The translations under genes and the position numbers were made by a program. From assembly GCA_902572675.1 (NCBI GenBank), contig CACGGY010000023.1:1-13442 (forward strand): a stretch of DNA of 13,442 nt, written 5' to 3'. The notes below the pieces were generated by a model. That model saw only the letters and a program-made list of their open reading frames with translations. It was not told the origin of the DNA and made no database searches. Below, piece by piece: positions 6,175 through 13,370 of the stretch. Each line of letters starts with the position of its first letter. The stretch's first letter is position 1. This DNA comes from an uncultured Prochlorococcus sp. Lineage in GTDB: Bacteria; Cyanobacteriota; Cyanobacteriia; PCC-6307; Cyanobiaceae.

Positions 6175-7569
6175 TTAAAGGCAAATTTCACCTGTTAAAG
6201 AAAAAGGTCTTACTTCATTTATTCTGACATCTATCTCATCTCCTAATGAAAAATTAAAATTAATGTTTTTGGAAATCTCTACGAAAGTTAATCTATTTGT
6301 CCTCGTTCTACCCATAATTTGCGAAGAATTTTTCGGATTTAATCCCTCAATTAAAACGCTTTCGATGTTATTGATATACCTTTGATTTCTACTTCTTGCA
6401 GTTTTCTCGACCAAAGCATTAATTTCCTGTAATCTAGCTTTTTTTACTTCTTCTGAAAGTTGATTTGACCAAATTGCTGCAGGTGTATTTGGTCTTGGAG
6501 AATATGCTGCTGTATTAACTTGATCAAAACCAATATCCGATATAAGTTTCAATGTATCTTGATATTGTTTTTCGGTCTCTCCTGGGAAAGCAACTATAGC
6601 GTCTGCTGTAATTGATGCATCTGGCATTAGTGATCTTATATTATCAATGATATTTTTATACTTTTTGATAGTATATCCTCTAGACATTTGCTTTAAGATT
6701 TCGTCATTTCCACTTTGGAAGGGAATATGGAAATGTTCGCAGACTTTATCAAGTTCATAACATGCTTGAATCAATCTTTTTGAAAAATATCTTGGATGAC
6801 TAGTAGCGAATCTTATTCTACGAATTCCTTGAACATCATGAATGTAATACAAAAGGTCAGTTAGAGTATTTTCTTTTCTCCCCTCTTTTGTAGTTCCTGG
6901 AAGATCTCTTCCGTATGCATCAATATTCTGTCCTAAAAGAGTAATTTCTTTAAAATTATCATCAGCTAATTTTTGGATCTCACTTTTTATCGCATTTGGA
7001 TATCTTGATTGCTCTTTCCCTCTTACAGAAGGAACTACACAATATGAACATCTTTCATTACATCCATATATGATATTCACCCACCCGCAAATGGAGCTCT
7101 CTCTTCTAGCACTTGTTATATCTTCAGAAATGAAGGTTTCTTCTGTGGCAGCAACTTGATTCCCCAAATCAACTTTCCCTAGAAGATTCTCTAGGTTGTT
7201 TACGTGTTGTGGCCCCATTACTAAATCAAGTTCTGGGACTCTTCTTAGCAAGGACTCACCTTCTTGCTGAGCGAGGCAACCTGCAACAACAAGTTTCAGG
7301 CTAGGAGTTTTGTGCTTTCTTTTTGCTTGTCTTCCAAGAAAGCTATAAACTTTTTGTTCCGCATTATCTCTGATAGTACAAGTGTTGTACAAGACTAAAT
7401 CAGCATTTAATTCATTATCTGCTCTGGTGTATCCCATTTTCTCTAATGTCCCAGCCATTCTCTCAGAATCAGCCTTGTTCATTTGGCATCCAAATGTGGT
7501 TATCCAATAACTACCAGTAGTTGAATTCTTTTGAAATTTTTTTTCGTCTGGTTTTGTTCTTGTTAGCAC
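6175..7569 (-). CDS. miaB: tRNA-2-methylthio-N6-isopentenyladenosine-37 synthase MiaB
   Basis: MiaB is a radical SAM methylthiotransferase that adds a methylthio group to i6A37 in tRNAs reading codons that start with U. All three domains are in the 464 residues. The N-terminal domain has cluster cysteines C28 (FGCQMN), C64 (NTCTIRDNAE) and C98 (AGCLAQ). The radical SAM domain has C170, C174 and C177 (YGCNERCSYCVVPSVRG), and the C-terminal TRAM domain spans about 395-464 and includes GRTRTNRLTFVE. Motifs such as NTCTIRDNAEQKVY and LLGQNIDAYG separate it from RimO. The start is GTG at 7569; a TAG lies two codons upstream and no usable ATG occurs before the first cysteine. It is the first gene of the minus-strand block and ends 10 nt before the ddl ATG. 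The tRNA-Leu(CAA) in this window reads UUG and is a plausible substrate. Confidence 0.97.
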   Translation of the reverse strand: MLTRTKPDEKKFQKNSTTGSYWITTFGCQMNKADSERMAGTLEKMGYTRADNELNADLVLYNTCTIRDNAEQKVYSFLGRQAKRKHKTPSLKLVVAGCLAQQEGESLLRRVPELDLVMGPQHVNNLENLLGKVDLGNQVAATEETFISEDITSARRESSICGWVNIIYGCNERCSYCVVPSVRGKEQSRYPNAIKSEIQKLADDNFKEITLLGQNIDAYGRDLPGTTKEGRKENTLTDLLYYIHDVQGIRRIRFATSHPRYFSKRLIQACYELDKVCEHFHIPFQSGNDEILKQMSRGYTIKKYKNIIDNIRSLMPDASITADAIVAFPGETEKQYQDTLKLISDIGFDQVNTAAYSPRPNTPAAIWSNQLSEEVKKARLQEINALVEKTARSRNQRYINNIESVLIEGLNPKNSSQIMGRTRTNRLTFVEISKNINFNFSLGDEIDVRINEVRPFSLTGEICL

Positions 7570-7602
7570 TTTGCTAGGAATTTTTTATGATTCTTTTATT
7601 CA

Positions 7603-7631
7603 AAATTACAAGTTAAATAATTTTGCTGCAA
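7603..7631 (-). promoter_or_regulatory. Candidate miaB promoter
   Basis: On the minus strand TTGCAG (7631-7626) and TAATTT (7608-7603) are separated by exactly 17 nt. The -35 box shares TTG and one further base with TTGACA. Transcription would start near 7596 and give a leader of about 27 nt before the miaB GTG at 7569. It lies between tRNA-His and miaB, so the tRNA and the division block need not share a promoter. Confidence 0.4.
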
Positions 7632-7641
7632 TTTTTTTGAG

Positions 7642-7715
7642 GGCGAGCGAGGGGATTCGAACCCCCGAATAGCGGCGCCACAAGCCGCTGCCTTAACCAC
7701 TTGGCGACGCCCGCC
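7642..7715 (-). tRNA. tRNA-His (anticodon GTG)
   Basis: The minus strand folds into a full cloverleaf. The acceptor is GCGGGCG pairing with CGCTCGC, the D arm is GCC/GGC, the anticodon stem is GCGGC/GCCGC with loop TTGTGGC (anticodon GTG), and the T arm is GGGGG TTCGAAT CCCCT. The extra 5' G (7715) opposite C73 (7642) is the G-1:C73 pair that is the identity element of bacterial histidine tRNA, and here it is genome-encoded. The 3' CCA is not encoded. The gene runs in the same direction as miaB, 72 nt upstream of it. Confidence 0.97.
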
Positions 7716-7720
7716 TCACA

Positions 7721-7726
7721 TTTATA
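7721..7726 (-). promoter_or_regulatory. Candidate -10 element for tRNA-His
   Basis: The minus strand reads TATAAA, one mismatch from TATAAT, ending 5 nt before the tRNA-His 5' end. That spacing would start transcription almost at the mature 5' end. No good -35 box is seen. Confidence 0.4.
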
Positions 7727-7843
7727 AATTTAACAACTCAAGGGTAATTTTTCATAGTTATTTTTATCTTTTAGCGAAATTTGAATTATTTTTCTATTCA
7801 GTAAAGTTTTTTAATGTTTTAAAATAAAAGAAAATTAAAAAAT

Positions 7844-9079
7844 TTGATTAATTCCGGCACGGCAGAAGTTCTTATTCCCAGAAGCCTATGTTTAATAGAA
7901 GATTTTGATAACCTCAATATTGATGTAGAGGATTTATGTTCAGTTTCCATAAATTGGAAAGATGGTGTTGTTACTGAATTAAAACCCTTAAAAAATAAAG
8001 ATAAAAAAGCAAAAAATATTCTTTTTCCAAGATTTGTTGAGACGCATTCGCATTTTGATAAATCTTTTATATGGGAAGATTTTCCTAATTTGAAATCCAA
8101 CTATGGAGGAGCATTATCATTAAATCTTGAAGAACATAAAACTAGAACTACAGATAAGGTTTTAGAGAGAGTTGAGAAATCATTAAAACTTGCCATAAAA
8201 AATGGATACCGAGCTATTAGAAGCCATATTGATACATACGAAACTCAATCGAGTGATATTTGGATTGAACTTTTTGAATTACAAAAAAAATTTTCATCTG
8301 AGTTGACATTACAATTTGTTTCTCTAGCTCCATTGGAATTCTGGGATACACCTAATGGAGAAAATTTAGCAAAAATATTTTCCTCTAATGGCGGTATTTT
8401 GGGAGGGGTCATCGTCCCTCCTTTTAATAAAAAAGATACAAGTCAATTTCTCTCAAAGATGCTTCTTCTAGCGAGGAAATATAATTTAGAAATTGATTTG
8501 CATATAGATGAATCAATTATTGAGCCAGGAGCAGGAATAAAAGTTTTATTAGAGACAATCGAAAATTTAAAAATTAATAGTATTCCTATTACTTGTAGTC
8601 ATTTGAGTAGTCTAATTTCTCTAAGTCATAGTGAGATTCTAAATTTAGGAGAAAAAATGGCTGAGAATAATATTAAGGTTATTGCTTTACCTCTAACAAA
8701 TTTTTGGCTGCTCAATCGAGACAATAAAACTACCTCATTAAAAAGACCAGTTGCGCCAATAAAGCAATTACAAAAATCACACGTGGATGTATCTCTAGGA
8801 AGTGATAACGTTCAAGATCCTTGGTACCCATTTGGTAATTTTGATCCTTTTTATATGTTGTCTTGCTCAATACCTATGCTTCAACTAAGTCCATGGGAGA
8901 GGATGACTCTATCTTCAATTTTCTTAGCTCCAAGCAGATTATTAAATTTAAAATGGGATGGTTTAATTAAGGAAGGTTGCCCTGCTGATTTCATAATTTT
9001 AGATGCACAAAAATGGGCAGATGTTTTTTCAAGTAATTTAAAAAGAAAAGTATTTATAAAAGGCGAATTACATTCCTAA
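7844..9079 (+). CDS. Cytosine-deaminase-like amidohydrolase (CodA family), substrate uncertain
   Basis: This 411-residue protein is a metal-dependent amidohydrolase of the CodA type. The metal ligands are visible: H68 and H70 (ETHSHFDK), H220 with the catalytic E223 (LHIDES), H253 (TCSHLSS) and D321 (LGSDNVQDPWYP). The block LQFVSLAPLEFWDTPNG aligns with the CodA region containing FPQEG. From memory of E. coli CodA, two cytosine-contacting residues differ: Q156 aligns with P163 and D314 with N322. The deaminase mechanism is likely, but cytosine as substrate is doubtful. The only plausible start is TTG at 7844: an in-frame TAA lies at 7820-7822, and the next ATG is at residue 206, inside the barrel. 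No Shine-Dalgarno is visible. The FAD oxidase gene follows on the same strand after 37 bp, which suggests co-transcription. The protein has no signal peptide and is expected to be cytosolic. Confidence 0.8.
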   Translation: MINSGTAEVLIPRSLCLIEDFDNLNIDVEDLCSVSINWKDGVVTELKPLKNKDKKAKNILFPRFVETHSHFDKSFIWEDFPNLKSNYGGALSLNLEEHKTRTTDKVLERVEKSLKLAIKNGYRAIRSHIDTYETQSSDIWIELFELQKKFSSELTLQFVSLAPLEFWDTPNGENLAKIFSSNGGILGGVIVPPFNKKDTSQFLSKMLLLARKYNLEIDLHIDESIIEPGAGIKVLLETIENLKINSIPITCSHLSSLISLSHSEILNLGEKMAENNIKVIALPLTNFWLLNRDNKTTSLKRPVAPIKQLQKSHVDVSLGSDNVQDPWYPFGNFDPFYMLSCSIPMLQLSPWERMTLSSIFLAPSRLLNLKWDGLIKEGCPADFIILDAQKWADVFSSNLKRKVFIKGELHS

Positions 9080-9116
9080 TCGATTAACTTATATGTAAGG
9101 TAAAAAATTTTTATTG

Positions 9117-10472
9117 ATGTCATCAAATAATCAAAAATTTATAGACAAACTCAGGGATGTAAGCAACCTAGAGATTATTGAAAGTAAATCCGACGTAAAA
9201 AGACTTTCAAAAGATTTTTATAATTACTCTCCAATCCTTACTGAAAAATTAGACGAATGTATTGCTGATTTGGTGGTAAGACCTAGTGATCACAAAGCGG
9301 TAATGGAAGTAGCAGAAACTTGTTGGGAGTTTTCTTTCCCACTTACTTTAAGGGGTTCAGGTACAGGTAATTATGGACAAGCTGTCCCATTGTTTAAAGG
9401 AGTTGTAATGCAGATGAGTCACTTTAATAAGTTAGAAGAATTTGATCCAGATACAGGTTTTGTAAAAGTACAATCTGGCTGTGTTATGGGAGATTTGAAT
9501 AAACAATTAGAGAAATATGGGAGGGAATTGAGGTTACTTCCTAGTACTTGGAAAACTGCAACAATTGGAGGTTTTATTGCAGGTGGATCAGGAGGTATTG
9601 GGTCCATTAGGTGGGGATTTTTAAGAGATCCAGGAAATCTTATTGGTTTAGAGGCAGTGACAATGAATGAAAAACCTGTATTTTTAAAATTTGATGCCGA
9701 AGAATCTGAACCCCTAAATCATGCTTATGGGACGAATGGAATAATTACTTCTTTAATACTTGCTACTGATATCAAACGTAAGTGGTATTCAATAGTCATC
9801 GACTGTATTGAATTTGAAAAAACAATAGAAATATTAAAAACTCTTACGAGCGCAGCAATTGATCTGAAACTGGGAGCAATTCTTGAAGAAGAAATTGTAG
9901 ATCAAATGCCAAAATGGTTTAAAAGTAATTCTAGAAGTCATAAGATATTAATTCAATCTACTCTTGGAGGAACAAAAACCATAGATCTAATTTGTAAAAA
10001 ATTCAAAGTTGAATCTACTCTACTTGGGGAAGAAGAAAAACTCCTCAATGGAATTTCAGAAGTCGTATGGAATCATACCACTCTTCATATGAGGTCAAGG
10101 GATAAAAATTGGACGTATTTACAGATGCTTTTGCCACTTAACAATGAACTAGAATTGATTATTTCTTTGAAAAAAAAATGGGGTAGAAAAGTTCTTTGGC
10201 ATTTAGAGGCAGTTTCTCAACAAGGAACACCGCGAATAGCCGCTTTGCCTGTATTAAGGTGGAATGGGATAGATGAATTAAATGAAATAATGGAAGATTG
10301 TAAGAAACTTGGTGCGTTTATTTTTAATCCCCATGTTTTAACTGTCGAAGGCGGAGGGCTAGGAGTGGTTGACGCAGATCAAGTAAAAGCGAAATTAAAA
10401 TTTGATCCTAAAGGGCTTTTAAATCCAGGAAAATTGGAAGGTTGGGAAGTGAAGGAACAATTTAATATTTAA
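9117..10472 (+). CDS. FAD-binding oxidase, GlcD/FAD-linked oxidase family
   Basis: The 451-residue protein has an FAD-binding PCMH domain at about residues 50-220. It contains VRPSDHKAVMEVAE, the pyrophosphate loop RGSGTGNYGQAVP (79-91), and TATIGGFIAGGSGGIGSIRWGFLRD, then the C-terminal oxidase cap ending FDPKGLLNPGKL, a hallmark of the GlcD family. Members oxidise 2-hydroxy acids such as glycolate or lactate, but family members vary widely in substrate and none can be assigned here. There is no cysteine-rich Fe-S domain and no membrane segment. I place the start at ATG 9117; a TTG at 9114 would add one residue. AAGG at 9097-9100 is too far upstream to be a strong ribosome site. It follows the deaminase gene by 37 bp on the same strand, and its stop overlaps that of folC on the other strand by TTAA (10469-10472). 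Confidence 0.85.
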   Translation: MSSNNQKFIDKLRDVSNLEIIESKSDVKRLSKDFYNYSPILTEKLDECIADLVVRPSDHKAVMEVAETCWEFSFPLTLRGSGTGNYGQAVPLFKGVVMQMSHFNKLEEFDPDTGFVKVQSGCVMGDLNKQLEKYGRELRLLPSTWKTATIGGFIAGGSGGIGSIRWGFLRDPGNLIGLEAVTMNEKPVFLKFDAEESEPLNHAYGTNGIITSLILATDIKRKWYSIVIDCIEFEKTIEILKTLTSAAIDLKLGAILEEEIVDQMPKWFKSNSRSHKILIQSTLGGTKTIDLICKKFKVESTLLGEEEKLLNGISEVVWNHTTLHMRSRDKNWTYLQMLLPLNNELELIISLKKKWGRKVLWHLEAVSQQGTPRIAALPVLRWNGIDELNEIMEDCKKLGAFIFNPHVLTVEGGGLGVVDADQVKAKLKFDPKGLLNPGKLEGWEVKEQFNI

Positions 10473-11701
10473 TATTTCTGGTTATTTGCAAATTTAATAA
10501 ATTCAGCAACTAAAAAAATAGAACCTGTTAGAACTGGATGAATAGGTGGCCATTTTTCTAGGGAAAATAAATACTCTATGGCAAGTTCAAATGTTCCAAA
10601 TTCTATTGTTTTTTGAAAGTCAATTTCTTTAATCTGAGAAAGATCTTTTAATTGCCAACTAGGTTGGTTTGGAACTGGCACAAGTAATAAGTGATCATTT
10701 TTCTTTAGAAGTGTTTTTAATATTGCGTAAATATCTTTTTGTCTTTGGACACCTAAAATCCAATAAATTCCTTTATCTTCATTCTTCCAATTGCGCCGTT
10801 CATAAGAGAGTGCTTTTGCAGCAGGATAATTATGCGCACAATCTACAAGAATTTCTTTATTGAAATAATTTATTATTTCTAGCCTCCCATTCCAAGCTGT
10901 CTTTTTAAGACCTTCAGATATGTGTTTTCCTTTAATATTAAATCCCAACTTATTAAGCGCTTCAATTGCTCCAACAGCTACTGAAGCATTTTGCTTTTGG
11001 AAAATTCCCTTTAATCCAAGCTCATAGCTTTTTGAAATTGAATCCTTCCAGATAATTTCTGCTCCAACCTCTTTAACTTTTTTGGTTATTAAATTTTCAA
11101 CTTTACTATTTTGATTGCATGAGATGACTATTGAGTTTTTTTCAATAACTGCTAATTTTTCTTTGGCAATTTTTTCAATCGTATCTCCAAGAAATTCTTT
11201 GTGGTCTAAGCCAATATTCCCAATAGCAATTATTGGTCTAGATTTATGCGCTGTTGTCGCGTCTAATCGTCCCCCTAAGCCAGCTTCAAGAATGAGCAAT
11301 TCAACTTGCTTTTCATCAAAAAAATTTAGTGCGCAGCAAATGATTTTTTCAAAAGGAGTTAATTTATATGTTGAAAATTTTTTTTCTATTAACCTATAGA
11401 TTCTCTCAAAATCAGTTTTGTTAATATTTTTTTTCTGAACTCTAATCCTCTCACATATATCAAAAAGATGAGGAGATGTGGTTACACCAAAATTTTTTTT
11501 AGCTTCAAAAAGTATACTTTCTAGATATGCCGCGATTGACCCTTTCCCGTTGGTTCCAATAATTTGTATTGCAGGGATATTCTTGCAAGGATTACCAAGT
11601 TCTTTAAGTGTTTTTTTTATTCTTGATAATCCCAGATTAATATTATCCCTTTCAAATTTGGGCGATAAAAATTCAAAAATTTTAAAATTTTCATTTTTCA
11701 A
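10469..11701 (-). CDS. folC: Folylpolyglutamate synthase / dihydrofolate synthase
   Basis: FolC adds glutamate to dihydropteroate and extends the polyglutamate tail of folates using ATP. The 410 residues include the Mur-ligase-type P-loop IGTNGKGS (48-55), SPHLFDICERIRV, the omega-loop and metal region LEAGLGGRLDATT, GLDHKEFLGDTIEKIAKEK, and a C-terminal-domain motif VDCAHNYPAA in place of the more usual DGAHNP. The only start consistent with the neighbour is TTG at 11701-11699; it overlaps the argD TGA in TTGA, so translation is probably coupled. An ATG at 11694-11692 is out of frame. Other Mur ligases share the P-loop, but DATT and LDHxxFLG are FolC signatures. Polyglutamylated folates would include the cofactor used by PanB. 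Confidence 0.93.
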   Translation of the reverse strand: MKNENFKIFEFLSPKFERDNINLGLSRIKKTLKELGNPCKNIPAIQIIGTNGKGSIAAYLESILFEAKKNFGVTTSPHLFDICERIRVQKKNINKTDFERIYRLIEKKFSTYKLTPFEKIICCALNFFDEKQVELLILEAGLGGRLDATTAHKSRPIIAIGNIGLDHKEFLGDTIEKIAKEKLAVIEKNSIVISCNQNSKVENLITKKVKEVGAEIIWKDSISKSYELGLKGIFQKQNASVAVGAIEALNKLGFNIKGKHISEGLKKTAWNGRLEIINYFNKEILVDCAHNYPAAKALSYERRNWKNEDKGIYWILGVQRQKDIYAILKTLLKKNDHLLLVPVPNQPSWQLKDLSQIKEIDFQKTIEFGTFELAIEYLFSLEKWPPIHPVLTGSIFLVAEFIKFANNQKY

Positions 11702-12888
11702 AATTTAAATTGCTGCAATTCTTCAAAAATTGAATTTAGTTTATCCAAAAGAATATTAATTTCTCTTCGCGATATAACAAGTGGTGGAACTATTCTTACA
11801 ACATTTCCTCCGGCAGGAACTAAAAGTAATCCTTTATCAAAAGCTTTTAATGTAATTTTTTTTGCATCAGCAAAATCATCATTTATAACAAGACCTTGTA
11901 TTAAACCTAAACCTCTTTTAGCACTAATAATATTTGGAAATTTTCTTGACAATTCTTCAAACCCAGCGCTTAATTGTTCCCCTCTTAGAAAAACATTATT
12001 GATAAGATTTCTTCTGTTTATTTCCTCTAATACAGTTAAGGCAGCCTTACATGCAAATGGGTTGCCTCCAAAAGTGCTTGCGTGATCTCCTGGAGAAAAA
12101 ATGTTAGCTTTTTCTTTCACTAATAATGCTCCAATTGCATGACCACCTCCTAATCCTTTAGCAAGAGTGAATCCATCAGGTTCAATTCCAAAATTCTCGT
12201 AACCCCACATTTTTCCAGTTCGCCCTACCCCACTTTGGACTTCATCAAAAATTAGAAGGGAATTATATTTATCACATATATCTCTTAGTCCTTTAAAAAA
12301 TACTTTACTTCCAGGAATCACACCACCTTCTCCTTGTATTGGTTCAACTAAAACACCAGAAATCTTTTGATCATTATTATCACAATCTTCAAATAATTTT
12401 TTTACCGAATCAAAATTGTTAAATTCAAAAAACTTAAACCCTCTAATCATTGGTTCGAATCCTTTTTGATATTTGGGTTGACCAGTCGCACTCAAGGCTG
12501 CCAATGTTCTGCCATGAAAGCTGGATTCTGCTGCAAGAATTATTGATTCTTTACCTTCATTTGTGGTATTTCCAAATTTCTTAATTAGTTTAATAGCTGA
12601 TTCATTTGCTTCTGCGCCACTGTTGCAGAAAAAAACACTTTCAGCACAACTCATATTCGTTAAAGTCCTGCTTAATTGTTGTTGTTCTTCAATGTTGTAA
12701 AGATTTGAAATGTGTTGAATCTTTTTTAGTTGGGTTGTTAGCCTTCTTCTTAAAACCCCATCACTATGTCCAAGACTACAAGTTGCTATACCAGCAACTG
12801 CATCAAGATACTTTTTACCTCTTTTGTCCCATAACCAACAACCTTTTCCTTTTTTAAAAGTTATATCAAATCTATTATAAGTATTCAT
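11698..12888 (-). CDS. argD: Acetylornithine aminotransferase
   Basis: ArgD is a PLP-dependent class III aminotransferase that makes N-acetylornithine in arginine synthesis; it may also act in lysine synthesis. From ATG 12888 it has 396 residues, the normal length. Visible motifs are YNRFDITFKKGKG near the N terminus, CNSGAEANESAIKL (88-101), FHGRT (124-128), VEPIQGEGG (181-189), FDEVQSGVGRTG (214-225, with the PLP-contacting D215), and LAKGLGGG with the Schiff-base lysine K244. The frame stays open upstream to 12969 but that part lies inside tRNA-Leu, so the ATG at 12888 is the real start. It is only 5 nt past the tRNA 3' end, with no ribosome-binding site. The stop overlaps the folC TTG start by 4 nt. 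Co-transcription with tRNA-Leu and folC is very likely. Confidence 0.96.
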   Translation of the reverse strand: MNTYNRFDITFKKGKGCWLWDKRGKKYLDAVAGIATCSLGHSDGVLRRRLTTQLKKIQHISNLYNIEEQQQLSRTLTNMSCAESVFFCNSGAEANESAIKLIKKFGNTTNEGKESIILAAESSFHGRTLAALSATGQPKYQKGFEPMIRGFKFFEFNNFDSVKKLFEDCDNNDQKISGVLVEPIQGEGGVIPGSKVFFKGLRDICDKYNSLLIFDEVQSGVGRTGKMWGYENFGIEPDGFTLAKGLGGGHAIGALLVKEKANIFSPGDHASTFGGNPFACKAALTVLEEINRRNLINNVFLRGEQLSAGFEELSRKFPNIISAKRGLGLIQGLVINDDFADAKKITLKAFDKGLLLVPAGGNVVRIVPPLVISRREINILLDKLNSIFEELQQFKF

Positions 12889-12893
12889 TAAAG

Positions 12894-12975
12894 TGGGAGC
12901 GGTCGGACTTGAACCGACATACCCGAAGGTGCCGCATTTTGAGTGCGGTGCGTCTACCAATTCCACCACGCTCCC
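12894..12975 (-). tRNA. tRNA-Leu (anticodon CAA)
   Basis: The minus strand gives a class II tRNA of 82 nt. The acceptor is GGGAGCG/CGCTCCC with A73, the D arm contains TGGTAGACGCA, the anticodon stem is CCGCA/TGCGG with loop CTCAAAA (anticodon CAA, reading UUG), a long variable arm (CACCTTCGGGTAT) marks leucine, and the T arm has GGTTCAAGTCC. CCA is not encoded. The 3' end sits 5 nt before the argD start codon. A37 follows the anticodon, so it is a possible MiaA/MiaB substrate. Confidence 0.97.
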
Positions 12976-13238
12976 AAGGCTTTTGCAAAATAATTAACTT
13001 TTTTATTATAACAAAAATCATTTTATTGACTATGCGATTAGTGAATATGGGAAACTTATTAAATTTACTTTTGTTATTAGTTAAATTCTTCATTATAAAA
13101 ATATAGATTAATATTCATTGGATTTGCTGACAAGAAATAAGAAAAAAACGTAAAGTTAAGCATAAACGTCACATTTTTGTACCTAAAAGCAAAAAAAAGT
13201 CTATTTTTATAGGAGATAGCTTCATAATTAGTAATATT
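12976..13238. other. Intergenic region between tRNA-Leu and the rightmost genes
   Basis: This AT-rich stretch separates the minus-strand tRNA-Leu operon from plus-strand genes. It holds the tRNA promoter (TATAAT at 13010-13005). On the plus strand there is a TTGACT hexamer (13026-13031), a doubtful 24-codon hydrophobic ORF (13032-13106), AAACGT twice (13146-13151 and 13164-13169), and AGGAG (13211-13215) not placed before any ATG. I see no conserved RNA or repeat array. Confidence 0.6.
13005..13010 (-). promoter_or_regulatory. -10 element of the tRNA-Leu/argD/folC operon
   Basis: The minus strand carries a perfect TATAAT about 29 nt upstream of the tRNA-Leu 5' end, giving a precursor leader of roughly 22-23 nt. 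No clear -35 hexamer lies 17 nt further upstream. As the gaps to argD and folC are too short for promoters, this box probably drives all three genes. Confidence 0.55.
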
Positions 13239-13262
13239 ATGCTATATTTAACAAAAAGATTA

Positions 13263-13370
13263 ATGTCTCAAATTAAAGCAAAAGAACTATCTCTAAAATT
13301 TGTCCCCTACCTTTTTGTTGCAGTAACCATACTGACAGCATTTGGAACACAGGGTGGTACATGGACATGA
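13263..13370 (+). CDS. Possible small membrane protein of 35 residues
   Basis: An ATG at 13263 opens 35 codons starting MSQIKAKELSLKF, followed by a hydrophobic segment (about residues 14-28, VPYLFVAVTILTAFG) and a polar end (TQGGTWT). A lysine-bearing N terminus, one helix and a short tail is a typical single-pass small protein. An in-frame ATG at 13239 would extend it by eight residues. The TGA (13368-13370) overlaps the ATG of the next gene as ATGA, the kind of coupling seen for argD-folC in this window, which favours a real gene. I do not recognise the family; it is not one of the small photosystem or cytochrome b6f subunits I know. Confidence 0.45.
   Translation: MSQIKAKELSLKFVPYLFVAVTILTAFGTQGGTWT

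Noticed and set aside
6165..6191. GTG start extending Ddl by nine residues
   Set aside because: The extra residues do not look like Ddl, and the ATG at 6164 gives a normal length and avoids a 17-nt overlap with miaB.
12889..12969. Upstream extension of the argD frame beginning MVELVDAPHSKCG
   Set aside because: It lies inside tRNA-Leu(CAA). The ArgD family begins at the ATG at 12888, where typical N-terminal sequence starts.
12875..13093. 72-codon minus-strand ORF containing GGIGRRTALK
   Set aside because: It reads across tRNA-Leu in another frame; such peptides are a common false prediction over tRNA genes.
13168..13182. NtcA-like site (GTC to TAC)
   Set aside because: The spacing is 9 and the left half is GTC, not GTA; it does not fit GTA-N8-TAC.
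13211..13215. AGGAG as a ribosome-binding site for the small ORF
   Set aside because: It is 23 nt before the ATG at 13239 and 47 nt before the ATG at 13263, too far to act as a Shine-Dalgarno.
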